Shown in pieces: positions 27,097 to 34,982 of a stretch of 64,000 nucleotides of DNA (position 1 is the first letter of the stretch; each line of letters opens with the position of its first letter). The position numbers and the translations under genes are program-made. The notes beneath the pieces were generated by a model that had not been told where the DNA came from, searched no databases, and saw only the letters and a program-made list of their open reading frames with translations. Location: assembly GCF_012843435.1 (NCBI RefSeq), contig NZ_JABAFC010000004.1, forward strand, positions 1 to 64,000, written 5' to 3'. This stretch comes from Psychrobacillus sp. BL-248-WT-3. Its GTDB lineage: Bacteria > Bacillota > Bacilli > Bacillales_A > Planococcaceae.

Positions 27097-27628
27097 AAAG
27101 GTCATTTTAGTGGTCCTCTGTACAGCGCTACTCTGTTTTCCTAAAAGTGGAGTAGTGCTAGCAGATGAAAATAAAACAATCGATGAATTAGAGCCTTTGT
27201 TATATGAAAAGCTAGAATTTAAGAAAAATACCGATTATCTACATGATGTGAAGAAAACAGAAATGAAAAACACGATTCCTATTAAGCAGTTTGATATATA
27301 TTTTGATGGTAGGAAGAAGCTGCCTAATCGTACTGACTCATCTTTCCTTTTCCTAAGTGATGAAAGAGGTGAGAATAGTACGGTGGCAGCACGCTCCTTA
27401 GAATTAAAGCTTTTCACTTCTGGGGAGAAAGAGACAAGAACAAAAGGGAACTTCTCACAGCAACAGCAAGAAGGAAGTTCAAATGGCAACCTGCTCACAC
27501 TTGTTTTCCTATTGATTATAGCCAGTGGGATTATTATTCTCTTTGTAGTATTTTTGCCAAAGCTCGCACAAACGTCAAACCGTACTCCAAAAAAGAAGAA
27601 GGGTATAAGGGAGGGTGAATTAATTTGA
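27077..27628 (+). CDS. essA: T7SS membrane protein EssA/YueC
   Basis: A 183-residue protein with a signal-like N-terminal helix (about 7-27), an extracytoplasmic region, one strong transmembrane helix near 142-163 (LLTLVFLLIIASGIIILFVV) and a basic cytoplasmic tail. This arrangement and the position after esaA match EssA/YueC. It overlaps esaA by 20 bases in another frame, so translation is coupled. Its last codons contain the SD and TTG start of the following YwqH-like gene, showing that the effector-associated genes are cotranscribed with the machine. Confidence 0.85.
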   Translation: MKRMKAKKVILVVLCTALLCFPKSGVVLADENKTIDELEPLLYEKLEFKKNTDYLHDVKKTEMKNTIPIKQFDIYFDGRKKLPNRTDSSFLFLSDERGENSTVAARSLELKLFTSGEKETRTKGNFSQQQQEGSSNGNLLTLVFLLIIASGIIILFVVFLPKLAQTSNRTPKKKKGIREGELI

Positions 27629-27975
27629 TTATGTATTGGTATATGAAGCTAGCAGAAGTTAAAGCGAAGATAGCTAGGTTAAATGCGTGTCAAGCTTCTC
27701 TCACAGGGAAGCAGGGAGAATTTCAGTCCAATGAACCTAAATGTAAGGAACCGGAGCTTACTCCTACTACTTGGCATGGGACGCTTGCGACAGCCTTTGA
27801 TGATATTCGTGAATCGGGAATACGTCAACCGTATTTAGAGATTATAGGAACTCAATTTAGTGCTGTATTTGATGCAATTGCCGCAAAAATTGCTGAACTT
27901 CAAGCAGAGATAGTTAGTATCCAAGCGACTATTGATCGGCTTTTAGCTGAGGAAGCGGCTAACAATATGAAATAA
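27625..27975 (+). CDS. YwqH-like (DUF5082-type) small helical protein
   Basis: A 116-residue protein with two long helices (about 8-25 and 78-112, IAAKIAELQAEIVSIQATID) around a loop. It resembles the YwqH/DUF5082 proteins encoded just before LXG toxins, thought to act as partners or targeting factors for LXG export. The TTG start overlaps the essA stop, with GGAGGGTG seven bases upstream; ATG 27631 is an alternative. Two Cys residues (about 22 and 41) are unusual for such proteins. The family call rests on context, length and helix pattern. Confidence 0.65.
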   Translation: MIMYWYMKLAEVKAKIARLNACQASLTGKQGEFQSNEPKCKEPELTPTTWHGTLATAFDDIRESGIRQPYLEIIGTQFSAVFDAIAAKIAELQAEIVSIQATIDRLLAEEAANNMK

Positions 27976-27993
27976 TAGCGGGGGTGTATGTAT

Positions 27994-28293
27994 ATGTCAG
28001 AGGAAATAAAAATTGTTTATGCGGATGTAGAGAACCAATTAGAGCAAATGACAGCCTCAAATGAAGCGTTAAATCCTACAAAAGAGGCGCCAATTGAAGG
28101 AAATGTGCTAGATGTGGCTACTAAGTTAAATGAGCTCTCCGTAAATCTAGAAACTTTGTTAATTAAATATCAACAGTTATTAGGAGAAAATATCCTTACA
28201 ACTACTAGTTCGGTTGAGTTTATGAAAGAGACCGATGAGACAATTTCTACTGGTATAAATGGGTCAGGTGGACATAAGATGCTAGCGAATTAA
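27994..28293 (+). CDS. YwqI-like (DUF5344-type) WXG100-like small protein
   Basis: A 99-residue, mostly helical protein (EIKIVYADVENQLEQM..., then LSVNLETLLIKYQQLLGEN). Its length and position after the YwqH-like gene match YwqI/DUF5344, small WXG100-like proteins that pair with LXG effectors. ATG 27994 is chosen over ATG 27988 for spacing from GGGGGTG. A terminator follows, so this closes the main T7SS operon, leaving the toxin block as a separate unit. Confidence 0.65.
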   Translation: MSEEIKIVYADVENQLEQMTASNEALNPTKEAPIEGNVLDVATKLNELSVNLETLLIKYQQLLGENILTTTSSVEFMKETDETISTGINGSGGHKMLAN

Positions 28294-28305
28294 CATTGAC
28301 AATAG

Positions 28306-28343
28306 GAGAGGCTCTTCTATAAGCAGAAGAGTGTCTCTTTTTT
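28306..28343 (+). terminator. terminator of the T7SS operon
   Basis: GAGAGGCTCTTCT pairs with AGAAGAGTGTCTC, followed by six Ts. It separates the secretion genes from the toxin/immunity block. Confidence 0.85.
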
Positions 28344-28527
28344 AGAAAAAGAGCGGTTAGAAATTTTAAATATGCTAAGTCTATTTTTCATTTCTTTTGA
28401 TACATTTACATATTTTAGTTAATTTCATTATTACGGTACCTCCAGAAAAAATATGAGATTTAGTATCTTAATATACGTTTGAAATTCGAGAAACCTTTAA
28501 AATAATCAGACGAAAGAGTGATCATCC

Positions 28528-28986
28528 ATGGGAATTGAATTATGTTCTTTGCTATTTGACAATGTGCTTTCCTTTCAAGTAAAAGATAAAAAAGAAAATT
28601 GGCAAGAAGGAATATTCGAGTTGGAAAACTTTACGCTAAATAATGAAGTGTACAAAAATGGGCCTATCTTTTTTTCCTATAAAGAGTACGATAACGATGC
28701 AGAAACTGGTTTATTTAATTACTATTTACCAATAAGTACAGCAGTCGTATTAAATGAAGATGCTCATTTTTCATTTATCGAGCACTTAGAGGTTGAAAAG
28801 GCCCTGCTATTAAGACAAGCAGAGCAGGAAGTAGATTTCACGGCAGCCTATGACAAAGTAAAATCCTATGCAATAGAAAATGACATAGAGCTAGAAGATA
28901 ACTATTATTGTGTCCTGTTAGATGTTTACGGTGAATTTATTATTGATTTATATGTACCTGTAATAGGGCAGGGGGCTGAAAAATGA
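28528..28986 (+). CDS. DUF5085-like protein, first of a pair
   Basis: A 152-residue soluble protein. I recognise no catalytic motif. Alternating strands and helices, with a central NYYLPIS and a late EFIIDLYVPV strand, recall the GyrI-like effector-binding fold used by DUF5085 proteins found beside LXG genes. It has a GAAAGAGTGA-type SD and ATG, and overlaps the next gene by four bases. It opens the toxin block, so a role as adaptor or chaperone for the LXG effector is likely but inferred. Confidence 0.55.
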   Translation: MGIELCSLLFDNVLSFQVKDKKENWQEGIFELENFTLNNEVYKNGPIFFSYKEYDNDAETGLFNYYLPISTAVVLNEDAHFSFIEHLEVEKALLLRQAEQEVDFTAAYDKVKSYAIENDIELEDNYYCVLLDVYGEFIIDLYVPVIGQGAEK

Positions 28987-29432
28987 TAGTAGCGAACCAT
29001 CAAATTGCCTATCGGAATGTAGCTTCTAAGCTTTATAATTTTCTCCCTGAAGAAATTGACTTAGCTATTGCCGATTTTATCCAAATTTTAGAGAAGTATA
29101 ATTACACGCCTACAGGAACTATGTTCTTCTCAATCATTAGTGACCCTACCGCAGAGGTAATGACTGCACAAATCTTCCTGCCTATTGAAGAAAAATACTT
29201 CTCTGTGCCTGAGGAAGAGGCGGTCTTGTTTAGCAGCTATTTTCTTGTAGACAATCTGCTAATGACTAGAATTATGCATGACTTCGACATAAAATCACAG
29301 GAAAAATACTGGGAGCTATTTGGCTATGCAGAGCAGAAGCAGCTAACACAAAAAACACCCATTTTTGTCCAAATGAAACAAATGCATAACTCCGAAAAAA
29401 GCTTCGTAGAAATGAGTCTAGGTGTACTATAA
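28983..29432 (+). CDS. DUF5085-like protein, second of a pair
   Basis: A 149-residue soluble protein of the same apparent fold as its neighbour: AQIFLPIEEKYF near the middle and SFVEMSLGVL at the end mirror NYYLPIS and EFIIDLYVPV. Identity between the two is low, so they are old paralogues or two halves of one assembly. Translation is coupled by an ATGA overlap with the first gene. A long palindrome (29442-29492) lies between it and the toxin. A function in folding or export of the LXG protein is inferred. Confidence 0.55.
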   Translation: MIVANHQIAYRNVASKLYNFLPEEIDLAIADFIQILEKYNYTPTGTMFFSIISDPTAEVMTAQIFLPIEEKYFSVPEEEAVLFSSYFLVDNLLMTRIMHDFDIKSQEKYWELFGYAEQKQLTQKTPIFVQMKQMHNSEKSFVEMSLGVL

Positions 29433-29441
29433 TCATTATTT

Positions 29442-29492
29442 TTTTAGTTGGTATGTTACAGGTGCCAGGCACCTGTAACATACCAACTAAAA
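29442..29492. repeat. dispersed palindrome, copy 5 (25-bp perfect arms)
   Basis: The longest perfect copy: 25-bp arms around one A. The core is TTACAGGTGCC/GGCACCTGTAA and the outer, locus-specific arm is TTTTAGTTGGTATG/CATACCAACTAAAA. It lies between the second DUF5085-like gene and the LXG toxin. There is no T run on the downstream side for plus-strand transcripts, so it is not a simple terminator. Confidence 0.95.
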
Positions 29493-29557
29493 TCTAAGCG
29501 TAATGACTATCGATGTTTTGGATAGAAAATATAACACTGATTAGTGGAGGTATCCTT

Positions 29558-31123
29558 ATGAAAGTCCTTGATGTTCGTCCTTTTCAAGACGGTATACAGC
29601 GAAACACAGATATGCTCACACGGGTAGAACAGGAAATGCAGCAAATTCAAAAGACAATCAGCGGTCTCGTCGCAATGGAGGATCATTTAAAGGGTCAGGG
29701 TGGAAATACCATTCGTGCATTTTACAACGATTGTCACATCCCTTTCCTTCAGTTTTTTACGATATTTCAAACAGGATTTAAGGAAAGGCTTTCTCAGATG
29801 AAGCTAGCTTTAGAGGGGTTAGAGCCAGATCCAAATGGTTATATTAAGCAAACATTTTTAGAGGGAGAAGTGGAAGAGGGACTAACCGCCATTTCTAAAA
29901 TTACAGAATCACTTACAGACGAGTCTAATTCTATTATGGATCAGGTATCTGATATTGTTGCGCTCCCACATTTAAACGATAGTGAAGTACAGCAAGGCGT
30001 TAATGATTCTCGAAAAAAGAGAGATCTAACGGTTTCGGATTTATGTGAATTTGATATGACTCAAACGAATAATCTCCTTTTTGTTGAAAAGGATTTATTA
30101 AGTATGGAACAATGGTTATTAGACATTGAGGGCATGATGAATGATGGACTATCAGACATAGATTTCCAGGCGGATGTATGGAAGGACTATACGGCGGAAC
30201 ACCCCCTTAAAACCGAACTAGATACCCAAGACCCATCCTTAGAACATGTAGAGGATAAGGATCAGTCCAGTGACCCAAATGACGTGGCTAATACCAAAAG
30301 TGATGTGGATAAGATTAAAGAGGAAGTAGGGCTCCTAAAACGTATTAATACTGCTACTACTGGTCTAGTATCAAGTTATGGTATGTATCAAGCCGGTAAA
30401 AAAGGAGTGTTAAGAACTTCACGTGTATATGACTCGAAAACAGGAAAGTATACACATAAGATTCAGGCAAACGGTGAAGCATTGAAGCATTTAAAAGTAG
30501 TTCCTGATGCTGAAGCACTTAGAGACTTTAACAAAGGTCTTCCTAAGGGAGATAAAAAATGGAGTAAAAAACATCACGAAAAAGCAATAAATAATACTAC
30601 GGATTTAAAGTATGCCACACAAAAACCAAATTCTAGTGGGTGGTCAACTACCGGGGATGAGGTATTAAAAAAACATCCTAATCTTGCATATTGGAATGAC
30701 AAGGCTACTAGCGTTGAAAAAGCTAAAACTGTTGGTACCGCTACAGCAAAAGGAATAGGAAAGTCTTTTAAGGATATTGTAGACATTAAAGGAATGGCTC
30801 AACCTGGACTTAAAGGCGTAACCAAAGCATTAGGACCAATAGGAGCAGCAGCCAATTATTTTAGTAATTATAATACAGCTAAAAGTGAAGGGCTTAGTGG
30901 TGGGAAAGCAGCCGCCAGAGCAACAGTTGACACAGCTGTAGAGACTGCGGTTGGTGGAGCAGTCCAGACTGCATTTACCGTAGGTTTCACAGTTGCGATT
31001 CCTATTCCAGGTGTTGGAACTGCTATTGGTGTAGGTTTAGGGATACTTGCTAATATAGCATTGACTAGTAAGAAAGAGGGCGGAAAATCTGCTATGGATC
31101 ATATTAAAGGATGGTTCCGCTAA
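29558..31123 (+). CDS. LXG-domain polymorphic toxin with glycine-rich hydrophobic C-terminus
   Basis: A 521-residue type VII effector. Residues 1-215 form the helical LXG export domain (KVLDVRPFQDGIQ start, long heptad helices). Residues 223-250 are an acidic linker. Residues 250-440 are variable. The C-terminal 80 residues contain GGKAAARATVDTAVETAVGG and then a hydrophobic glycine-rich segment (466-502: PIPGVGTAIGVGLGILANIA). No nuclease, lipid II phosphatase or NADase motif is visible. The C-terminus recalls membrane-active LXG toxins of the TelE/TspA kind, so pore formation is the best guess. ATG 29558 has TGGAGG and fits the LXG start. Four membrane proteins follow at once. Confidence 0.85.
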   Translation: MKVLDVRPFQDGIQRNTDMLTRVEQEMQQIQKTISGLVAMEDHLKGQGGNTIRAFYNDCHIPFLQFFTIFQTGFKERLSQMKLALEGLEPDPNGYIKQTFLEGEVEEGLTAISKITESLTDESNSIMDQVSDIVALPHLNDSEVQQGVNDSRKKRDLTVSDLCEFDMTQTNNLLFVEKDLLSMEQWLLDIEGMMNDGLSDIDFQADVWKDYTAEHPLKTELDTQDPSLEHVEDKDQSSDPNDVANTKSDVDKIKEEVGLLKRINTATTGLVSSYGMYQAGKKGVLRTSRVYDSKTGKYTHKIQANGEALKHLKVVPDAEALRDFNKGLPKGDKKWSKKHHEKAINNTTDLKYATQKPNSSGWSTTGDEVLKKHPNLAYWNDKATSVEKAKTVGTATAKGIGKSFKDIVDIKGMAQPGLKGVTKALGPIGAAANYFSNYNTAKSEGLSGGKAAARATVDTAVETAVGGAVQTAFTVGFTVAIPIPGVGTAIGVGLGILANIALTSKKEGGKSAMDHIKGWFR

Positions 31124-31141
31124 AGAAAGTGTGGGTTTAAG

Positions 31142-31936
31142 ATGAGATTAGTAGAAGAAGATTTTTCAGTATTGAGGGGACCGTTGGAATCGGGCAGACA
31201 GAGTCCAAGCAATATTAGTTTTGTTTTAATAATAAGTATATTTTTACAATCACTACTGTATGGAGTCCTCTCATATTTGACAAAGGGAGAGACTTTATTC
31301 CCTAATCATGAGAAAATTTTAAGTGTTCATTTATGGTTGACTATAATTCTAAGTGTATTTTCTATTATTTACTCCATACCTGCAGTATATAGAAAAAGTA
31401 GTAGAATCCAATATTTACTGAGTATCCTTGTTACGCATAATATGTCTACATTCCCTTTTTTACTATTGTCCCTGTTTTTATTAGGGTCTACATACGGGGG
31501 GGCAATAACTAGTACAAAATCTTTGTTAATGGTTACGTATGTTATTTTATCCCTAGGTTTATTTATTCTAATCTCCACATTTATACGTTTTTATATTTTG
31601 CTTAAAAAAGGCCAATATCGTAAGGGCTCTAAAAAGGATGAACAAAGAAGTAAATTAGAATCTATGTCATTTCTTCCAGGTGCTATTGCAGGTGGAGTTG
31701 GAGTAGTATTTGTTATACAGTATCTTGCTAAAAATTCAGCTTTCGATGATTCTAATTTTGCTATTCTCATTGTAGGGGGCATCCTCACCTTTTTTGTGAT
31801 GATGTTCATTTTACCAGAACAACTAGTCATCTTATATTGTAAGTATAGATATAAGAGTTTTAATTTTAATGAGCGAGGCTATTTGTATTCCAGTGAGGAT
31901 CAAAAGGTTAAAAGAAAACGAGGGATAGAAGCTTAA
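31142..31936 (+). CDS. six-helix membrane protein, candidate LXG-toxin immunity protein 1
   Basis: A 264-residue membrane protein and the first of four tandem paralogues. About six transmembrane helices are separated by a conserved basic cytoplasmic loop (KKGQYRKGSKKDEQRSK, about 155-171). The N-terminal EEDFSVLRGPLESGRQSP and the C-terminal LPEQLVILYCKYRYKSFNF are shared by all copies. Outward loops (for example GSTYGGAITSTKS) differ between copies. It starts 18 bases after the toxin with a weak SD, suggesting coupling. It has the layout of DUF443-type immunity proteins (TsaI, TipE), but I cannot claim homology. Confidence 0.7.
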   Translation: MRLVEEDFSVLRGPLESGRQSPSNISFVLIISIFLQSLLYGVLSYLTKGETLFPNHEKILSVHLWLTIILSVFSIIYSIPAVYRKSSRIQYLLSILVTHNMSTFPFLLLSLFLLGSTYGGAITSTKSLLMVTYVILSLGLFILISTFIRFYILLKKGQYRKGSKKDEQRSKLESMSFLPGAIAGGVGVVFVIQYLAKNSAFDDSNFAILIVGGILTFFVMMFILPEQLVILYCKYRYKSFNFNERGYLYSSEDQKVKRKRGIEA

Positions 31937-31965
31937 TAAATGAATGGAGTTGACTCATTAAACTA

Positions 31966-32763
31966 ATGGGTAGATTAAGGGAGGAAGATTTTGCAGTTTT
32001 AAGAGGACCGTTAGAATCTGGCAGACAGAGTCCAGGAAGTCTTGGATTTGCATTAATACTAGGTATTTTTATACAAGCATTAATGTTTGCTTTACTCTAT
32101 TTTATGGTGAAGGACGTTACCACATTTCCAAATAAGGAAGAGATAATGAATTTTTATTTTTGGCTTACTGCCGTCTTAATTGGATTATGTGTGCTTTATT
32201 CCCTTCCCTATGTTTATAACAGAAGCGGAAGAATACAATATCTAATTTCAATTATTGTTACACAAAATATGTCATCCATTCCTTTTTTACTTGTATCCTT
32301 GTTTTTAATAGGGATGGAAAATGGGGGCATAAACACGAATAAAGACTCTTTATTGCAAATCACCTATATTATTTTGGCTATAGGAATTTTAATATTTATA
32401 GTTACGTTTATCCGTTTTTATATTTTGCTAAAGAAAGGTCATTATCGAAAAGGCTCTAAAAAAGATGAACAAAGAAGTAAATTAGAATCTATGTCCTTTC
32501 TTCCAGGCGCAATAGTAGGTGGAATTGGACTAGTATTTGTAATTCAGTACATCTCCAAAAACTCCAATTACGATGACAGTAACACTATTGCTATCATTAT
32601 TGGGGGAATCCTTGCATTTTTCGTAATGATGTTCATATTACCCGAGCAGCTAGTCATCTTATATTGTAAGTATAAATATAAGAGCTTTAATTTTAATGAA
32701 CGAGGCTATTTGTATTCTAGTGAGGATCAAAAGGTTAAAAGAAAACGAGGGATAGAGGCTTAA
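31966..32763 (+). CDS. candidate LXG-toxin immunity protein 2 (paralogue)
   Basis: A 265-residue paralogue. By eye, helices lie at about 26-47, 62-84, 93-116, 131-155, 179-196 and 206-227, with N- and C-termini inside. The cytoplasmic RKGSKKDEQRSKLESMSFLP segment is almost identical to copy 1, while the outer loops DVTTFPNKEE, MENGGINTNKDS and NYDDSNT are its own. A nine-codon mini-ORF (31940-31966) ends in TAATG, its stop sharing a base with this start codon. The nearest purine-rich SD is 16 bases away, so reinitiation is plausible. Copies 1 and 2 are the closest pair. Confidence 0.7.
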   Translation: MGRLREEDFAVLRGPLESGRQSPGSLGFALILGIFIQALMFALLYFMVKDVTTFPNKEEIMNFYFWLTAVLIGLCVLYSLPYVYNRSGRIQYLISIIVTQNMSSIPFLLVSLFLIGMENGGINTNKDSLLQITYIILAIGILIFIVTFIRFYILLKKGHYRKGSKKDEQRSKLESMSFLPGAIVGGIGLVFVIQYISKNSNYDDSNTIAIIIGGILAFFVMMFILPEQLVILYCKYKYKSFNFNERGYLYSSEDQKVKRKRGIEA

Positions 32764-32790
32764 AAATGAATGGGGAGTTTAGAAAGACTA

Positions 32791-33612
32791 ATGGGTAGAT
32801 TAAGGGAGGAAGATTTTGAAGTATTAAGGGGACCGTTAGAATCTGGTAGACAAAGTCCAGGAAGTTTAGGGGCAATATTATTTATAACAGTTTTTCTACA
32901 AGCCTTAGTATTTTTATTAGAATATTTCATGGTTGGTCCAAATACAGTGTTTCCTTATAAAGAGAAAATTATAGAGATTCATTTATATTTTACAGTTGCT
33001 TTAATTATACTGTCGCTTGTTTTTGCTATACCAATAGTTTATAGAAAGTTTGATAGAATTCAGTATTTAGTCTCTATATTAGTTTCGCAAAATTTATTAT
33101 CCTTCTCTTTGTTTATCTGTGCCCTATTTTTAATTGGAGAGGATACAGGGGGAGAAGTGGTAAGTGCAGAAAAATTGCTCAAGGTTACATATCTTATCCT
33201 TAGCTGTGGTTTCTTGGTCTTCTTCGCTACATGTATAAGATTTTATATTTTATTGAAAAAAGGACATTATAGAAAGGGAAGCAAGAAGGATCAGATTAGA
33301 GGTCAACTAGAAAAAAATACTACTCTTCTAATTTTTCCTGCTGTTGTCTTTGGTTTAATTATAGTGCTCATTATGCAATATGTTGTAAGAGTAATGCCTG
33401 AGTTTAATATAGACTCTGTTTTAATCATTACGATTGGTATCGGTCTCTTTTTTGTCATGCTGTTTGTCCTACCTGAGCAGTTAGTCATCTTATATTGTAA
33501 GTATAAATACAAAAGCTTCAATTTTAATGAGCGAGGCTACTTGTATTCTGTAGGAGATCAAATGCTTAAGAGAAAACGAGGGAAGAAGCTTAGCAAAGAG
33601 ATTAGGAGTTGA
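32791..33612 (+). CDS. candidate LXG-toxin immunity protein 3 (paralogue)
   Basis: A 273-residue paralogue, using the start that aligns with the others (GRLREEDFEVLRGPLESGRQ); an in-frame ATG at 32770 would add seven residues. Helix layout is as in copy 2. After the basic loop the sequence diverges from the rest (GQLEKNTTLLIFPAVVFGLI instead of KLESMSFLPGA), and the fifth outer loop is RVMPEFNIDS. The C-terminal segment LPEQLVILYCKYKYKSFNF returns to near identity. It has the longest C-terminus (KKLSKEIRS). This mosaic of conserved and divergent blocks suggests recombination between copies. Confidence 0.7.
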   Translation: MGRLREEDFEVLRGPLESGRQSPGSLGAILFITVFLQALVFLLEYFMVGPNTVFPYKEKIIEIHLYFTVALIILSLVFAIPIVYRKFDRIQYLVSILVSQNLLSFSLFICALFLIGEDTGGEVVSAEKLLKVTYLILSCGFLVFFATCIRFYILLKKGHYRKGSKKDQIRGQLEKNTTLLIFPAVVFGLIIVLIMQYVVRVMPEFNIDSVLIITIGIGLFFVMLFVLPEQLVILYCKYKYKSFNFNERGYLYSVGDQMLKRKRGKKLSKEIRS

Positions 33613-33619
33613 CTAGTAA

Positions 33620-34429
33620 ATGAGGGGCCAATTAAGGGAGGAAGATTTTGAAGTATTAAGGGAACCGTTAGAATCTGGTCGCCAAAGTAGAGAAAGTATT
33701 AGTGTTGTATTAATACTAGGTATTTTTTTACAAGCGTTAATGTTTGCCTTAAATTATTATTTAGCAGCACCTTACTCTCTTTTTCCGTTTAAAGAGGAGA
33801 TAATTAACATACATTTTTGGCTTACTGTTGGTTTAATAGGGTTGAGTATTGTGTATTCTATCCCGTTTGTTTATAAAAGAAGTGAAAGGATACAGTACGC
33901 ACTTTCCATTTTGGTTTCCCATAATGTCGGTACTATTCCATTCCTGATTATTTCCCTATTTACTATAGGTTTGGAGGACGAGGGAATGACAAACAATGCG
34001 GATACATTAATGCAAATTGCCTGCGTTATTTTAGCAGTAGCACTCTTATTCTTTATTATTATAATGGCACGTTATTATGTATTGCTTAAAAAAGGTCACT
34101 ATCGAAAAGGCTCCAAAAAAGAAGAGCAAAGAAACGAACTAGCAAACATGTCGTTTGTTCCTAAAGTAGTATTAATAGGGGGAGCTGTATTTATACTTAT
34201 AACGAAGTGGATCTCTCATAACTCTAATTACTACGACAGCAGTACTCCGGGTATCCTTGTTTTGGGCATGATTGTATTTTACGCAATGATAGCAGTCTTA
34301 CCGGAGCAGCTAATCATTTTATATTGTAAGTGTAAGTATAAGAGTTTTAACTTTAGTGAGCGAGGTTACCTTTACTCCATAGGAGAACAAAAAACTGAGC
34401 GAAGAAGAAAACCAAGGATAGAGGCATAA
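33620..34429 (+). CDS. candidate LXG-toxin immunity protein 4 (paralogue)
   Basis: A 269-residue paralogue and the most diverged copy: LREPLESGRQSRESIS at the N-terminus, outer loops APYSLFPFKEE, LEDEGMTNNADT and NYYDSSTPG, and LPEQLIILYCKCKYKSFNF near the end. The basic inner loop KKGHYRKGSKKEEQRNEL is retained. AGGAG lies 11 bases before the ATG. It is the last gene of the toxin block, followed by a palindrome and a terminator. Four copies after one toxin suggests defence against toxin variants made by related strains. Confidence 0.7.
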   Translation: MRGQLREEDFEVLREPLESGRQSRESISVVLILGIFLQALMFALNYYLAAPYSLFPFKEEIINIHFWLTVGLIGLSIVYSIPFVYKRSERIQYALSILVSHNVGTIPFLIISLFTIGLEDEGMTNNADTLMQIACVILAVALLFFIIIMARYYVLLKKGHYRKGSKKEEQRNELANMSFVPKVVLIGGAVFILITKWISHNSNYYDSSTPGILVLGMIVFYAMIAVLPEQLIILYCKCKYKSFNFSERGYLYSIGEQKTERRRKPRIEA

Positions 34430-34432
34430 CAC

Positions 34433-34463
34433 TATGTTACAGGTGCCTGGCACCTGTAACATA
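34433..34463. repeat. dispersed palindrome, copy 6
   Basis: Perfect 15-bp arms TATGTTACAGGTGCC and its complement around one T, just after the fourth paralogue. Confidence 0.95.
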
Positions 34464-34481
34464 TCATAAAAAAGCATATAA

Positions 34482-34520
34482 AAAACGCATCCGTTTTTAA
34501 ATAGGGGTGCGTTTTGCTTT
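34482..34520 (+). terminator. terminator of the toxin/immunity block
   Basis: AAAACGCATCC pairs (one G-U) with GGGTGCGTTTT, followed by GCTTTT. Confidence 0.7.
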
Positions 34521-34594
34521 TAAGGGAAATGTATTTTATTTTGAGGGTTGATTTTAAAAACTCATAATTATTAGGACAGAGGAACGGTGCTTCA

Positions 34595-34795
34595 TTATCG
34601 TTGTTTTTTGACTTGAATTCTTGCTACTTGGTTTAAATTGATAGTGTATTTATTTTCAGTTTCCACGAACATTCCACCATTTATGTATTCGCGCTCTGCT
34701 GTTCTAATGTCTGTGTTTGTTTCAAATAATAGTTGATGGCCATCGTGAAAGGACAATAAAAATTTATATTTTTTTATTTCATCGACGTTTTTCAA
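34595..34795 (-). CDS. small protein of unknown function
   Basis: A 66-residue protein starting at TTG 34795, chosen because AAGGAGGTGAT lies just before it on the minus strand. A longer reading from an ATG at 34825 would begin upstream of that SD. The sequence is mostly beta-like (YKFLLSFHDGHQLLFE, GGMFVETENKYTINLNQV) with no membrane segment, as in small Sm-like or single-domain regulatory proteins. I do not recognise the family. The strong SD and balanced composition argue that it is real. Confidence 0.65.
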   Translation of the reverse strand: MKNVDEIKKYKFLLSFHDGHQLLFETNTDIRTAEREYINGGMFVETENKYTINLNQVARIQVKKQR

Positions 34796-34982
34796 CCAAT
34801 CACCTCCTTTTTGAAATTGTATCATTTATATGTATTAATTACGATATAATTGGGAATTATACAGTATTATTTAATTGCTTTTTTAAGGTAAATATAAAAA
34901 ATAGGTTTTAATGAGCACATAGTATATAATTAATGGACAAACATAATGTGTTTAAGATGAAATTTAAAGGAGTATGAATTGA

